Below are positions 18,898-26,643 of a stretch of DNA of 64,000 nt, one piece after another. The notes beneath the pieces are model-generated. The model was not told the origin of the DNA, did not search any database, and saw only the letters and a list, made by a program, of their open reading frames with translations. Source of the DNA: Oceanobacillus arenosus (lineage in GTDB: Bacteria; Bacillota; Bacilli; Bacillales; Amphibacillaceae); assembly GCF_003369575.1 (NCBI RefSeq), contig NZ_PIOC01000001.1, forward strand, positions 62,001-126,000, read 5' to 3'. Numbering within the stretch: the first letter of the stretch is position 1; the number at the start of each line of letters is the position of its first letter. The position numbers and the translations under genes are program-made.

Positions 18898-19827
18898 TTA
18901 TTTGTCACCTCCATAATAAACCCATTTAGCGGATGATTTGAATATAAGAATGGTGAGGATTAATACGATAATAAATAAAATCCATGCCATTGCTGAAGCA
19001 TATCCCATTTTCAAGAATGAAAATGCATTTTGGTATAGATAAACCGCATAGAATAGCATGGAGTTCTCAGGTCCACCCACTGACTGTGATTGCGTTCCCA
19101 ATACATGTGCCTGTGCAAAAGTCTGGAACGAACCAATTAACCCAATAATAAGAAGAAAGAGGGTAATCGGTGAAATTGCAGGCAAAGTAATATGCCAGAA
19201 CTTTTGCCACGAATTTGCTCCATCAATTTCCGCAGCTTCATAAAATGTTTTCGGTACATCCTGAAGTGCTGCAAGGTACATAATTGTATTTGTTCCTGTA
19301 GCCCAGAACCCCATGATAATAATTGCTGCTTTTGTCCAGTTAGGATCAAGCAACCAATTTGGCTCAATAAGTCCGATTGCACCAAGAAATTCATTTATCA
19401 ATCCATACTGTGAATTAAATAACCACATCCATAATAATGAGCTTGCTACAACCGGAACTAGTGTTGGAAGAAAATATATCGTACGGTACAATGATTGTCC
19501 CTTTACATTCATATTAAGGATTAGAGCCATTACCAGGCTAAAGGCTAATTGGGGTATTAATCCGAACACAGTAATATAGACGGTATTGTAGAGGGATAAG
19601 TAAAATTTATCATCCCCAAACAATTCCTTATAATTTTCAATTCCTACCCATTCTGGTGCGGAAAAAAGATTATAATCTGTAAGACTATAGTAAAATGATG
19701 TAATAATTGGATATACTTGAAAGATAAGAAAACCTATTATCCAAGGACTTGCAAATAAAAGCCCAATGATTAACGTGCGTCTCTGTCTATTACGTGGTGA
19801 TATTTCCTTATATATTTTCCCTTCCAT
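18898..19827 (-). CDS. carbohydrate ABC transporter permease (MalF/UgpA-like, CUT1)
   Basis: 309 residues, six membrane segments (RRTLIIGLLFASPWIIGFLI first). The EAA loop is TFYEAAEIDGANSWQKFWHI, then TLPAISPITLF. Paired with the MalG-like gene. The start with AGGAGGAGAAAGG upstream is taken; an ATG 30 bases earlier lacks such a site. Sugar specificity cannot be read from the sequence. Confidence 0.93.
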   Translation of the reverse strand: MEGKIYKEISPRNRQRRTLIIGLLFASPWIIGFLIFQVYPIITSFYYSLTDYNLFSAPEWVGIENYKELFGDDKFYLSLYNTVYITVFGLIPQLAFSLVMALILNMNVKGQSLYRTIYFLPTLVPVVASSLLWMWLFNSQYGLINEFLGAIGLIEPNWLLDPNWTKAAIIIMGFWATGTNTIMYLAALQDVPKTFYEAAEIDGANSWQKFWHITLPAISPITLFLLIIGLIGSFQTFAQAHVLGTQSQSVGGPENSMLFYAVYLYQNAFSFLKMGYASAMAWILFIIVLILTILIFKSSAKWVYYGGDK

Positions 19828-19977
19828 CCTTTCTCCTCCTTCATACAGAAAGAACAAGACAACTAAAGACCAGTACTATAACAAGAATAAATATTAGGGA
19901 CTTATGTATAATATGTTTTTTTAAAAAAATATAAATATCCTATTATTCTTGGACGCCTTAGCCTAATCTAGCATTAA

Positions 19978-20008
19978 CCCCTACCTAATATGACTTTTCT
20001 GGCAGGGG
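19978..20008 (-). terminator. hairpin between binding-protein and permease genes
   Basis: CCCCTACC / GGCAGGGG arms around a 15-base loop, with one mismatch and no T-run. It is 37 bp after the binding-protein stop, where CUT1 operons often carry a hairpin that stabilises the upstream message or lowers readthrough to the permeases. The role is inferred. Confidence 0.4.
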
Positions 20009-20044
20009 ATATACTAGTTATTGTCCTATTTCTTTTATTTGCTA

Positions 20045-21346
20045 CTATTTGGAACTCTCTTTATCGGCTAATGGTTGAATCTTTTCTTTTACATTATCCA
20101 TTGCTTCCTGCGCAGAGAGATTGCCTCGTAATACTTGTTCGGTTTCTTCATTCAATGCTTGTAAGTATTCATTGATATAGACGCTGTTAGGGAAACCTTT
20201 TAAGTTGTCACTTTTTGCAGCTTCATAGAATCCCCACATAATTTTTACATCTTCGTTTTCTGTTAAACGTGGATTATCTAAGGCAGCTTTTACAACAGGA
20301 ATATTCCCATATTCGATAGCAAAATCGATTTGATTTTCTTCATCAAGTAAAAATTTCATAAATTGCCATGCTTCATCTTTATGTTCTGCATTTTTTGGAA
20401 CATATAGAGCAGTTGGCGATACCATACCAGAACCTTCTAAATCTGGACGATCTTCCGGATATGGGAATGGTGCAACACCAATTGAACCATCTTCTCCTCT
20501 ATAATCTCTAAAATTGTTTTCCCAGCCTATTAGCATTGCTAATTTACCAGTAATTAGTGGATCCTGTGGTGTTTCCCATGCACCCATTCCAGAGCGGATT
20601 GTATTAATTGCATCTACACCAAATTCGTTATAAAACTCTTTCTGATATGCAATTGCCTGCACATTTTCTTCTCTGTTTGGTGTAACTTCTCCTGTTTCTT
20701 CATCATAAAAGTCCCCACCAAACATTATTGGCCAAAATACATTGTCGATCCAAGGGTAATCAGGGATAAATCCTATTTGTGTAAGTTCGCCATTTTCTTC
20801 TATTGTTAGAGCCTTTGAATACTCTAATAATTCTTCCATTGTTTTGGGTGGTTCTGTATAGCCGGCATCTGCTAATGCCTGTTTGTTATAAAACAGCTTA
20901 GAAGCCATACTCATTGTCATCGGCATTCCGAATTGCTGGCCATCAATACTCATTCTGTTTGTAGCCGCTGGAATTAAACTATCTAAATTAAATCCATCCT
21001 CTTCTATGAATGTATTTAATGGCTCCAATGCACCAGCTGCAGCCCATGGACCAACCAAATTCCAGTAGATAAATGCGATATCTGGAGCATTTCCTCCTGA
21101 AATAGCAGTTAGTTGTTTTTGATCATCTTGATTTCCTAGAAAATTAACATGTACCTTATCTTGGCTCTCATTGTATTTATCTACTAACATCTCCATGGGA
21201 CCAGAGTCCTTTTCACCTTGAACGCTCCAGAAATCTAGTTCTATTGTTTCGCCTGATTCATTTGTTCCAGAAGCTCCATTATCTGAACATGCAGCTAATG
21301 TAATCGTTGCCAATAATGTTACTAAGAAAACTAACCATTTCTTCAT
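20045..21346 (-). CDS. CUT1 extracellular sugar-binding lipoprotein
   Basis: 433 residues. The lipoprotein signal MKKWLVFLVTLLATITLAAC ends with the lipobox cysteine at 20. The mature part is a family-1 solute-binding fold (WSVQGEKDSGPMEMLVDKYN, GTGKL-type ITGKLAMLIGWEN, FPYPEDRPDLEGSG, then AWQFMKFLLDEENQ). It delivers an unknown oligosaccharide to the two permeases that follow. Ribosome binding site AAGGGGGAT. Preceded by the RpiR-type regulator gene with about 100 bp between. Confidence 0.93.
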   Translation of the reverse strand: MKKWLVFLVTLLATITLAACSDNGASGTNESGETIELDFWSVQGEKDSGPMEMLVDKYNESQDKVHVNFLGNQDDQKQLTAISGGNAPDIAFIYWNLVGPWAAAGALEPLNTFIEEDGFNLDSLIPAATNRMSIDGQQFGMPMTMSMASKLFYNKQALADAGYTEPPKTMEELLEYSKALTIEENGELTQIGFIPDYPWIDNVFWPIMFGGDFYDEETGEVTPNREENVQAIAYQKEFYNEFGVDAINTIRSGMGAWETPQDPLITGKLAMLIGWENNFRDYRGEDGSIGVAPFPYPEDRPDLEGSGMVSPTALYVPKNAEHKDEAWQFMKFLLDEENQIDFAIEYGNIPVVKAALDNPRLTENEDVKIMWGFYEAAKSDNLKGFPNSVYINEYLQALNEETEQVLRGNLSAQEAMDNVKEKIQPLADKESSK

Positions 21347-21448
21347 TTTCTAATCCCCCTTATTTAAGTCCAATTATTAAAAAATCACATTTCGAAACTA
21401 AATTTAAAACACCACCCCCAGTTCATAGTAAAATGTGAATATCAAAGC

Positions 21449-22309
21449 TTAATACATCTTGTTCAGTACTGATTTTGCTGTTTTTTCAACTGCAGAAAAT
21501 GATGAATCCTTTTCTTGCCTATCAATAATCACTGTTAATATATCTAGCAAATGTAACTGTGCAATCTTTGAGGTAAAAGCTCCGCCTTGAAGTGGTGTTT
21601 CTTTAGATGCCGCTAGTAAAATAACATCTGCATATTGCGTAATTGGTGATCTGGCATGGTTTGTAATGCAAATAATAAATGCTTTATTCTCTTTAGCAAT
21701 TTGGATAGCATCTACAACATCCTTTGTGCTTCCAGATGAGGAAATACCTACAACAACATCCTGTTCCCCAACGAGTGACGCTTGCATCGCCATAATATGT
21801 GAGTCTGATGAATAGTCAACATTTAAACCCATACGCATGAATCGTATTCTTGCATCATTTGCTGTAGTTCCTGATGAACCGACTCCAAAGAAATACACTT
21901 TTTTTGCATTAATGATTGCTGTTACTGCCTTTTGTAAACTTTCATTTTGAAGAAGTTCTAGCGAATCCTTCAACACTTTCGAATTTTGTTGTGTAATCTT
22001 TGCTGCAACCTCTTCTATCGTATCAGTTTCTTCAATCTTTCCATGTATTTGTTCATTAGGGTTAGCAAGATTTTGCGCAACCGCAAGTTTAAATTCTTGA
22101 AAACCTCTAAATCCAAGCTTTCGACAAAAACGAATTACCGTTGTTTCTCCAACTCCTGCTTTTTCTGAGAGATCTGTAACTGTTGAGTATACGGCTTCTT
22201 GGGTGTCAGACATAACGAGTTCTGCTACTTTTTGTTCGGATTTAGTTAATGATTTATATATGCTTGGTATTATCGTAAGTGGGTTTGATTTACCCGCTAC
22301 TGTGCTCAT
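21449..22309 (-). CDS. MurR/RpiR-family transcriptional regulator
   Basis: 286 residues: N-terminal HTH_6 domain (about 10-90; LTKSEQKVAELVM, GVGETTVIRFCRKLGFRGF) and a C-terminal SIS sugar-phosphate isomerase domain (about 120-265; KKVYFFGVGSSGTTANDA, VVVGISSSGSTKDVVDA). Regulators of this type sense a sugar phosphate through the SIS domain; in sialic-acid and muramic-acid loci it is commonly GlcNAc-6-P or MurNAc-6-P. Here, being inside a nanE locus, ManNAc-6-P or GlcNAc-6-P is a reasonable inducer. Its likely target is the palindrome near 24261. Confidence 0.92.
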   Translation of the reverse strand: MSTVAGKSNPLTIIPSIYKSLTKSEQKVAELVMSDTQEAVYSTVTDLSEKAGVGETTVIRFCRKLGFRGFQEFKLAVAQNLANPNEQIHGKIEETDTIEEVAAKITQQNSKVLKDSLELLQNESLQKAVTAIINAKKVYFFGVGSSGTTANDARIRFMRMGLNVDYSSDSHIMAMQASLVGEQDVVVGISSSGSTKDVVDAIQIAKENKAFIICITNHARSPITQYADVILLAASKETPLQGGAFTSKIAQLHLLDILTVIIDRQEKDSSFSAVEKTAKSVLNKMY

Positions 22310-22318
22310 AGTCTCCCC

Positions 22319-23377
22319 CTAAAAATATATTTCTTTACCTGTTTCACTAGATTCATAGATTCCACATAATATTTTCATCATCTCAACGCCATCTTCCACT
22401 GGGCTGACAACTTCTTTTTCGTTTTGAATACAATTGATAAAACTATTGATTTCATTTTGAAATGCTTGATTAATATCAGATGACAAACTATCAATCTGTG
22501 GTGTAACATTTAGAATGGTATTATGTTTTTCAGAAACAATAAGTAATTCTGGTTCTATTTCTGCACCACCCTTATCCCCATACAATTTTACCGAAATTTC
22601 ATCTTCCTTCGCATGTAGTGTGAAACTAACATCGACTAGTAGTGATGCACCATTTTCAAAACGGATTAATGCATTTGCCATATCCTCCACATTATTTTGA
22701 TATGGGTTATAATCTGCAGCTTTATAAAAGTCTAGGTTTTTTACGTTAGAACGATTCCCTAATTTTTCATACGTATTCCCACTAATTGATTTAACCTTTG
22801 GTCGTCCCATTAAATACCAGCATAAATCAATGACGTGAACACCGATATCAATTAATGGTCCACCACCAGAACGATCCTTATCCGCAAACCAACCACCAGG
22901 GTTTCCTAATCGTCTAAGGCAACTGGCTTTCGCATAGTATATTTCTCCTAAGTCACCATGATCGATAAATTGCTTAAGTAAGTTAATATTATTTGTATAT
23001 CTTCTAACAAATCCTACTTGGAGGATTTTACCTGATTGTTTAACAGCTTTCTCTATTTGTTCCGCTTCTTCAACTGTTTTAGCAAGAGGCTTCTCGCACA
23101 GCACATGTTTTCCAGCTTCTAGTGCTGCAATACTGATTTTAGCATGCGTATTGTTCCAAGTACAAATGCTGACGGCATCTATTTCTTCATTACCTAATAG
23201 CTCCTTATAATCTGTATACACGAATGTTGCACCATAGTTATCCGCTGTCTTTTGTGCACGTTCTTTGTTTAAATCGCAAATAGCATATATTTCAGCGTGC
23301 TCATTTTGTGCATATGACGATAAATGTATATCTGATATGGACCCTGTACCGATAACTCCTATTTTCATTTTCCCCAT
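22319..23377 (-). CDS. Gfo/Idh/MocA-family oxidoreductase (first of the locus)
   Basis: 352 residues. MKIGVIGTGSISDIHL supplies the GxGxxS-type NAD(P) loop; EALEAGKHVLCEKPLAKT-like text (AALEAGKHVLCEKPLAK) contains the family Lys; GGGPLIDIGVHVIDLCWYLM holds the Asp/His pair. Start options MNR, MGK or MKI lie within 18 bases; the middle one is taken because AAAGG lies nine bases before it. Nine bases upstream of the RpiR gene and downstream of nanE. Probably oxidises a sugar of the imported glycan. Unlike the second Gfo/Idh, it keeps a normal dinucleotide loop. Confidence 0.9.
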   Translation of the reverse strand: MGKMKIGVIGTGSISDIHLSSYAQNEHAEIYAICDLNKERAQKTADNYGATFVYTDYKELLGNEEIDAVSICTWNNTHAKISIAALEAGKHVLCEKPLAKTVEEAEQIEKAVKQSGKILQVGFVRRYTNNINLLKQFIDHGDLGEIYYAKASCLRRLGNPGGWFADKDRSGGGPLIDIGVHVIDLCWYLMGRPKVKSISGNTYEKLGNRSNVKNLDFYKAADYNPYQNNVEDMANALIRFENGASLLVDVSFTLHAKEDEISVKLYGDKGGAEIEPELLIVSEKHNTILNVTPQIDSLSSDINQAFQNEINSFINCIQNEKEVVSPVEDGVEMMKILCGIYESSETGKEIYF

Positions 23378-23424
23378 CCTGTTCATCCTTTATAATATAG
23401 TTTAAAAGTGGCAATTCACTCTGT

Positions 23425-24129
23425 CTAATTCAATTTAATTGTTAGCGCCTTCATTTTATCCACAAAACGTTTTGTTACCACTGTAGGTCTTGTTATTGAA
23501 GTTCCAACCACTACCGAATAGGCGCCGAACTTAATCGCTTTTGAAGCGTCTTCTGGTGAATTAATTCTCCCTTCAGCCAAGATAATAATATTTGAATCCG
23601 TCGATAACTCCTTGATCAGTTCAAAGTCTGCCTCGATTAATTGCCTACTGTATGGTGTATAGCCTGATAGGGTTGTGGAAACAAAATCACACCCAGCTTC
23701 AATTGCGTATTTCCCTTCTGCCGCTGTTGAAACATCACCCATAATTAAGCAGTGACTATTCTTTTTGATGTAAGCAATTAACTCTTCTAAAGAAACGTTG
23801 TTAGGACGAATTCTCCTTGTTGCATCAAGGGCTATTACTTCCGTACCGGATTCAATTAGCTCCTGTACTTCTGTTAATGTAGGTGTGATATAGACACCAC
23901 TATTCTCATACTCTCTTTTAATGATTCCGATTGTTGGAAGGCCTGTCGCTTTACGAATGGCAATAATATCTTCTTTCCCATTGGCTCTTATTGCAACTGC
24001 GCCCCCCTCTTTAGCTGCAAGACTCATTTTCGACATTATTGTGGAACCAAATAGGGGTTCACCTGGTGCCGCTTGGCATGACACAATTAGTTGGTTTTTA
24101 ACCGCTTTCAAGAAATCCATCTTTTTCAT
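23425..24129 (-). CDS. nanE: N-acetylmannosamine-6-phosphate 2-epimerase
   Basis: 234 residues, a (beta/alpha)8 barrel that converts ManNAc-6-P to GlcNAc-6-P. Family signatures: LIVSCQAAPGEPLFGS at 12-27, GLPTIGIIKREYENSGVYIT, VIALDATRRIRP, FVSTTLSGYT, IILAEGRINSPEDA and VVVGTSITRP. First gene after the promoter; AGGTGA precedes the ATG. NagA and NagB close by would take its product to fructose-6-P. No N-acetylneuraminate lyase gene is in the window, so the upstream sugar may be ManNAc itself rather than sialic acid. Confidence 0.95.
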   Translation of the reverse strand: MKKMDFLKAVKNQLIVSCQAAPGEPLFGSTIMSKMSLAAKEGGAVAIRANGKEDIIAIRKATGLPTIGIIKREYENSGVYITPTLTEVQELIESGTEVIALDATRRIRPNNVSLEELIAYIKKNSHCLIMGDVSTAAEGKYAIEAGCDFVSTTLSGYTPYSRQLIEADFELIKELSTDSNIIILAEGRINSPEDASKAIKFGAYSVVVGTSITRPTVVTKRFVDKMKALTIKLN

Positions 24130-24260
24130 CTTGTCACCTAACTTTTTGATTATTTTTCTCTACTTTGCTGTAAATGTAGCTTTCTAATTTTATTGATGTA
24201 AGGATTAACTCACTAAAACTCGCATTGGAGGATATTTGCTCCTCTTTTTATTATTTAATT

Positions 24261-24270
24261 GGATATATCC
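24261..24270. promoter_or_regulatory. palindrome just downstream of the nanE promoter, probable operator
   Basis: GGATATATCC, a perfect palindrome, sits 7-16 bp downstream of the -10 element, where a bound repressor would block initiation. A second AGGATATTTGCTCCT-like motif lies at about 24227-24243. The RpiR-type regulator of the locus is the likeliest ligand; this is inference. Confidence 0.4.
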
Positions 24271-24276
24271 TCTTTT

Positions 24277-24305
24277 AATTTATATTATTTACTATTATCT
24301 GTCAA
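24277..24305 (-). promoter_or_regulatory. promoter of the nanE-led sugar locus
   Basis: On the minus strand: a perfect -35 TTGACA (24300-24305), a 17-bp spacer, and -10 TAAATT (24277-24282); an overlapping TATAAA is an alternative. About 150 bp before the nanE start, leaving a long leader. Confidence 0.65.
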
Positions 24306-24357
24306 TAGAAAATTATATAAACATTAGGAATACTTATTTCCCCTCCTATTTACTTGT

Positions 24358-24392
24358 ACAAATAAAAAACTACATCAATTGAAATGTAGTTT
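24358..24392 (-). terminator. intrinsic terminator after a broken small gene
   Basis: AAACTACAT / ATGTAGTTT, 9-bp stem with an 8-base loop, followed on the minus strand by TTTTTATTTG. It starts at the stop codon of the 24392-24550 frame. Confidence 0.65.
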
Positions 24393-24550
24393 CAGTTTGT
24401 CTTACTATTCGGATCGCCTACACATAATTAATCCCTTCCAACCTTGGCAACAGCAGAGGAAACACGCCATCTAGAATCATTTACAAATCCAAACAACAAT
24501 TCCACTAACTCACTATTAGATAATGTCTTCGCCAAATTTTAGCAAGACAT
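24392..24550 (-). pseudogene. small broken reading frame with its own RBS and terminator
   Basis: A 53-codon frame begins ATG-TCT-TGC at 24550 behind an AAGGGGGG ribosome binding site and ends in TGA at the base of an intrinsic terminator. Two in-frame TAA codons interrupt it: codon 4 and the codon after GRD, near 24428. Each could be a CAA codon changed by one base. The longest open part reads NLAKTLSNSELVELLFGFVN then DSRWRVSSAVAKVG. I recognise no family; the text is faintly like a HEAT repeat helix pair. It could also be chance coding inside a leader. Confidence 0.3.
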
Positions 24551-24748
24551 TATAAACACCCCCCTTATAATGGACAATAGGATATACGTCATAATGTTTG
24601 TAGGGTGTTGTACACTGTCACTCCCCGAATCTTGTCAAATTACAGGGTTAATCCAACTAATACAATCAAAAAATTTTACTATTATAATTTTACACGCTAT
24701 TATTATAAATGCTGCATATATATACATCGAAAATAGGGGACAATGCAA

Positions 24749-26425
24749 ATGAAATACATAAAGAAATTCATACCTATTTTATTTATTCTTTCATTAGTAT
24801 TAGCTGCTTGTAGCACAGCAAATGAAAGCAAAGAATCGACAACCGATTCAAACAAAAATCCGGACGCAACTACCGAGGAAAAAGTGGTTCGACTAAGTGC
24901 TGCTGGAGAAATCCCAGGACTTGATCCCACTTTAGCTGATAATGATTTTAGCTTCAACGTAATCAATCAAGTATTCGAGGGATTGTATCGCTTGGATAAA
25001 AATGGTGAACCACAATTAGCGCTGGCAGCGGAAGAGCCGGAAGTTACGGAAGATGGGAAGGTTCTTACCTTCAAATTAAGGGACGATGCTTTATGGTCGG
25101 ATGGTTCACCCGTTACTGCATATGACTTTGAATATTCGTGGAAAAAGGTTGTTGACCCAGACACAGGGGCAGCTTACGGACCACAGCTGGAAGAAATTGT
25201 TACAAATGCAACGGAGATTCTAGTAGGCGAAATGTCCGTTGACGAGCTAGGGGTGGAAGCACTTGATGACAAAACCCTTAAAGTAACGCTTGAGAGTCCT
25301 GTGCCGTTTTTCAAAGAATTATTAACAACAGCGACATTTATGCCGCAAAAACAGGAATTTGTGGAGGCACAAGGGGATCAATATGCGACAGATAGTGAAC
25401 ATACCCTATTTAATGGGCCATTCGTTTTATCAGATTGGACTAGTACAGACCTTTCATGGAATTATGAAAAAAATGATCAATACTGGGATAAAGAAGCAGT
25501 AAATGTCGATCGAATTGAAGTCAATGTAGTAAAAGATACCGAAACTGCAGTAAATCTTTATTTGAGTGGACAGCTTGACCGTGTCGAATTAACGAGTGAT
25601 AATGTACAGCAATTCCAAGGGGAAGATGAATTTGCGACAACATTAACAGGAGCAGTAACCTATTTAAAAATGAACCAAGGAAAAGATGGCGAAACAACAG
25701 ACCTTGCGAATTTAAATATCCGAAAAGCATTAAATATGGTGATTGATAAGCAAGTAATCGTTGATGAATTATTAAATGACGGATCGATTGTCGCAAATGC
25801 AAATGTGCCAAAGGGATTGGCTGAAAATCCAGAAACTGGCGAGGACTTCCGTGCTGAAAATGGGAATCTTACAGAATATAATCCAGAAAAAGGAATAGCG
25901 CACTGGGAAAAAGGTCTAGATGAATTAGGCAGGACTGAGCTTGAATTCGAGTTAATTAGCAGTGATTCCTCTGCATCTAAACAACTAGCAGAAAATCTAA
26001 AATACCAAATGGAATCCAATCTTCCTGGTTTGACAATAAATATAAGAAATTTATCGCCTAAAGCGAGCATTGCCGCAAATGTTGGCCAGGATTACGAACT
26101 GATTATTACTGGCTGGGGTGGAGATTATCAGGATCCGCTAACCTATTTGAATCTTTTTATCACAGATAGCCCTGGAAATCATACCGGATATTCCGATTCA
26201 GAATACGATAAGCTTGTACTCGGTTCGAAATCGGATTTAACCTACCATCCAGAAGAACGCTGGCAAGCACTTTTAAAAGCAGAAAGAATGCTTATTGAAG
26301 AAAATGCGGTACTTATCCCGCTATATCAAAAAGGTGTTTCATATATGCAAAAGGATAATATAAATGATTTCATTACCTATCCAGTTAGTTCAGATAACTA
26401 TAAATGGATTGATATTGTAGAATAG
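24749..26425 (+). CDS. oligopeptide ABC transporter substrate-binding lipoprotein (OppA-like)
   Basis: 558 residues, family-5 solute-binding lipoprotein. Signal MKYIKKFIPILFILSLVLAAC gives the lipobox cysteine near residue 21. Typical pieces: GLDPTLADNDFSFNVINQVF, LRDDALWSDGSPVTAYDFEYSW (the SBP_bac_5 signature), NGPFVLSDW, NIRKALNMVIDKQ, and WGGDYQDPLTYL. Of two ATGs six bases apart, the second is taken because AGGGG is nine bases from it. No opp permease or ATPase gene is nearby, so it is an orphan that may serve an Opp system elsewhere or pheromone-type peptides. Confidence 0.93.
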   Translation: MKYIKKFIPILFILSLVLAACSTANESKESTTDSNKNPDATTEEKVVRLSAAGEIPGLDPTLADNDFSFNVINQVFEGLYRLDKNGEPQLALAAEEPEVTEDGKVLTFKLRDDALWSDGSPVTAYDFEYSWKKVVDPDTGAAYGPQLEEIVTNATEILVGEMSVDELGVEALDDKTLKVTLESPVPFFKELLTTATFMPQKQEFVEAQGDQYATDSEHTLFNGPFVLSDWTSTDLSWNYEKNDQYWDKEAVNVDRIEVNVVKDTETAVNLYLSGQLDRVELTSDNVQQFQGEDEFATTLTGAVTYLKMNQGKDGETTDLANLNIRKALNMVIDKQVIVDELLNDGSIVANANVPKGLAENPETGEDFRAENGNLTEYNPEKGIAHWEKGLDELGRTELEFELISSDSSASKQLAENLKYQMESNLPGLTINIRNLSPKASIAANVGQDYELIITGWGGDYQDPLTYLNLFITDSPGNHTGYSDSEYDKLVLGSKSDLTYHPEERWQALLKAERMLIEENAVLIPLYQKGVSYMQKDNINDFITYPVSSDNYKWIDIVE

Positions 26426-26442
26426 ATTGACCCACTTTACGG

Positions 26443-26480
26443 AGTGTCTGCATAAGAAGGACGTGCAGGCACTTCTTTTG
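26443..26480 (+). terminator. intrinsic terminator of the OppA-like gene
   Basis: AGTGTCTGCA / TGCAGGCACT, 10-bp stem with one G-T pair and an 11-base loop, followed by TCTTTTGG, 18 bp after the stop. Confidence 0.65.
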
Positions 26481-26541
26481 GTTGGACAAATTATATGGTG
26501 GGACTATTTTTATCTCCGAGTGATTGGCACATGATTGGAGT

Positions 26542-26602
26542 ACTTAATTCAATTTTTGAGCTTTCGGCACTTGGCCAAAGGACTTAATTCAATTTTCGAG
26601 CT
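26542..26602. repeat. 21-bp direct repeat, 40-bp period
   Basis: ACTTAATTCAATTTTTGAGC(T) at 26542-26562 recurs with one change at 26582-26602. It lies between the convergent OppA-like and SGNH genes. No function is evident. Confidence 0.7.
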
Positions 26603-26643
26603 CCCAGACTTCTAGTCAGATTTCCCCCAGCAAATCTTCCCCC

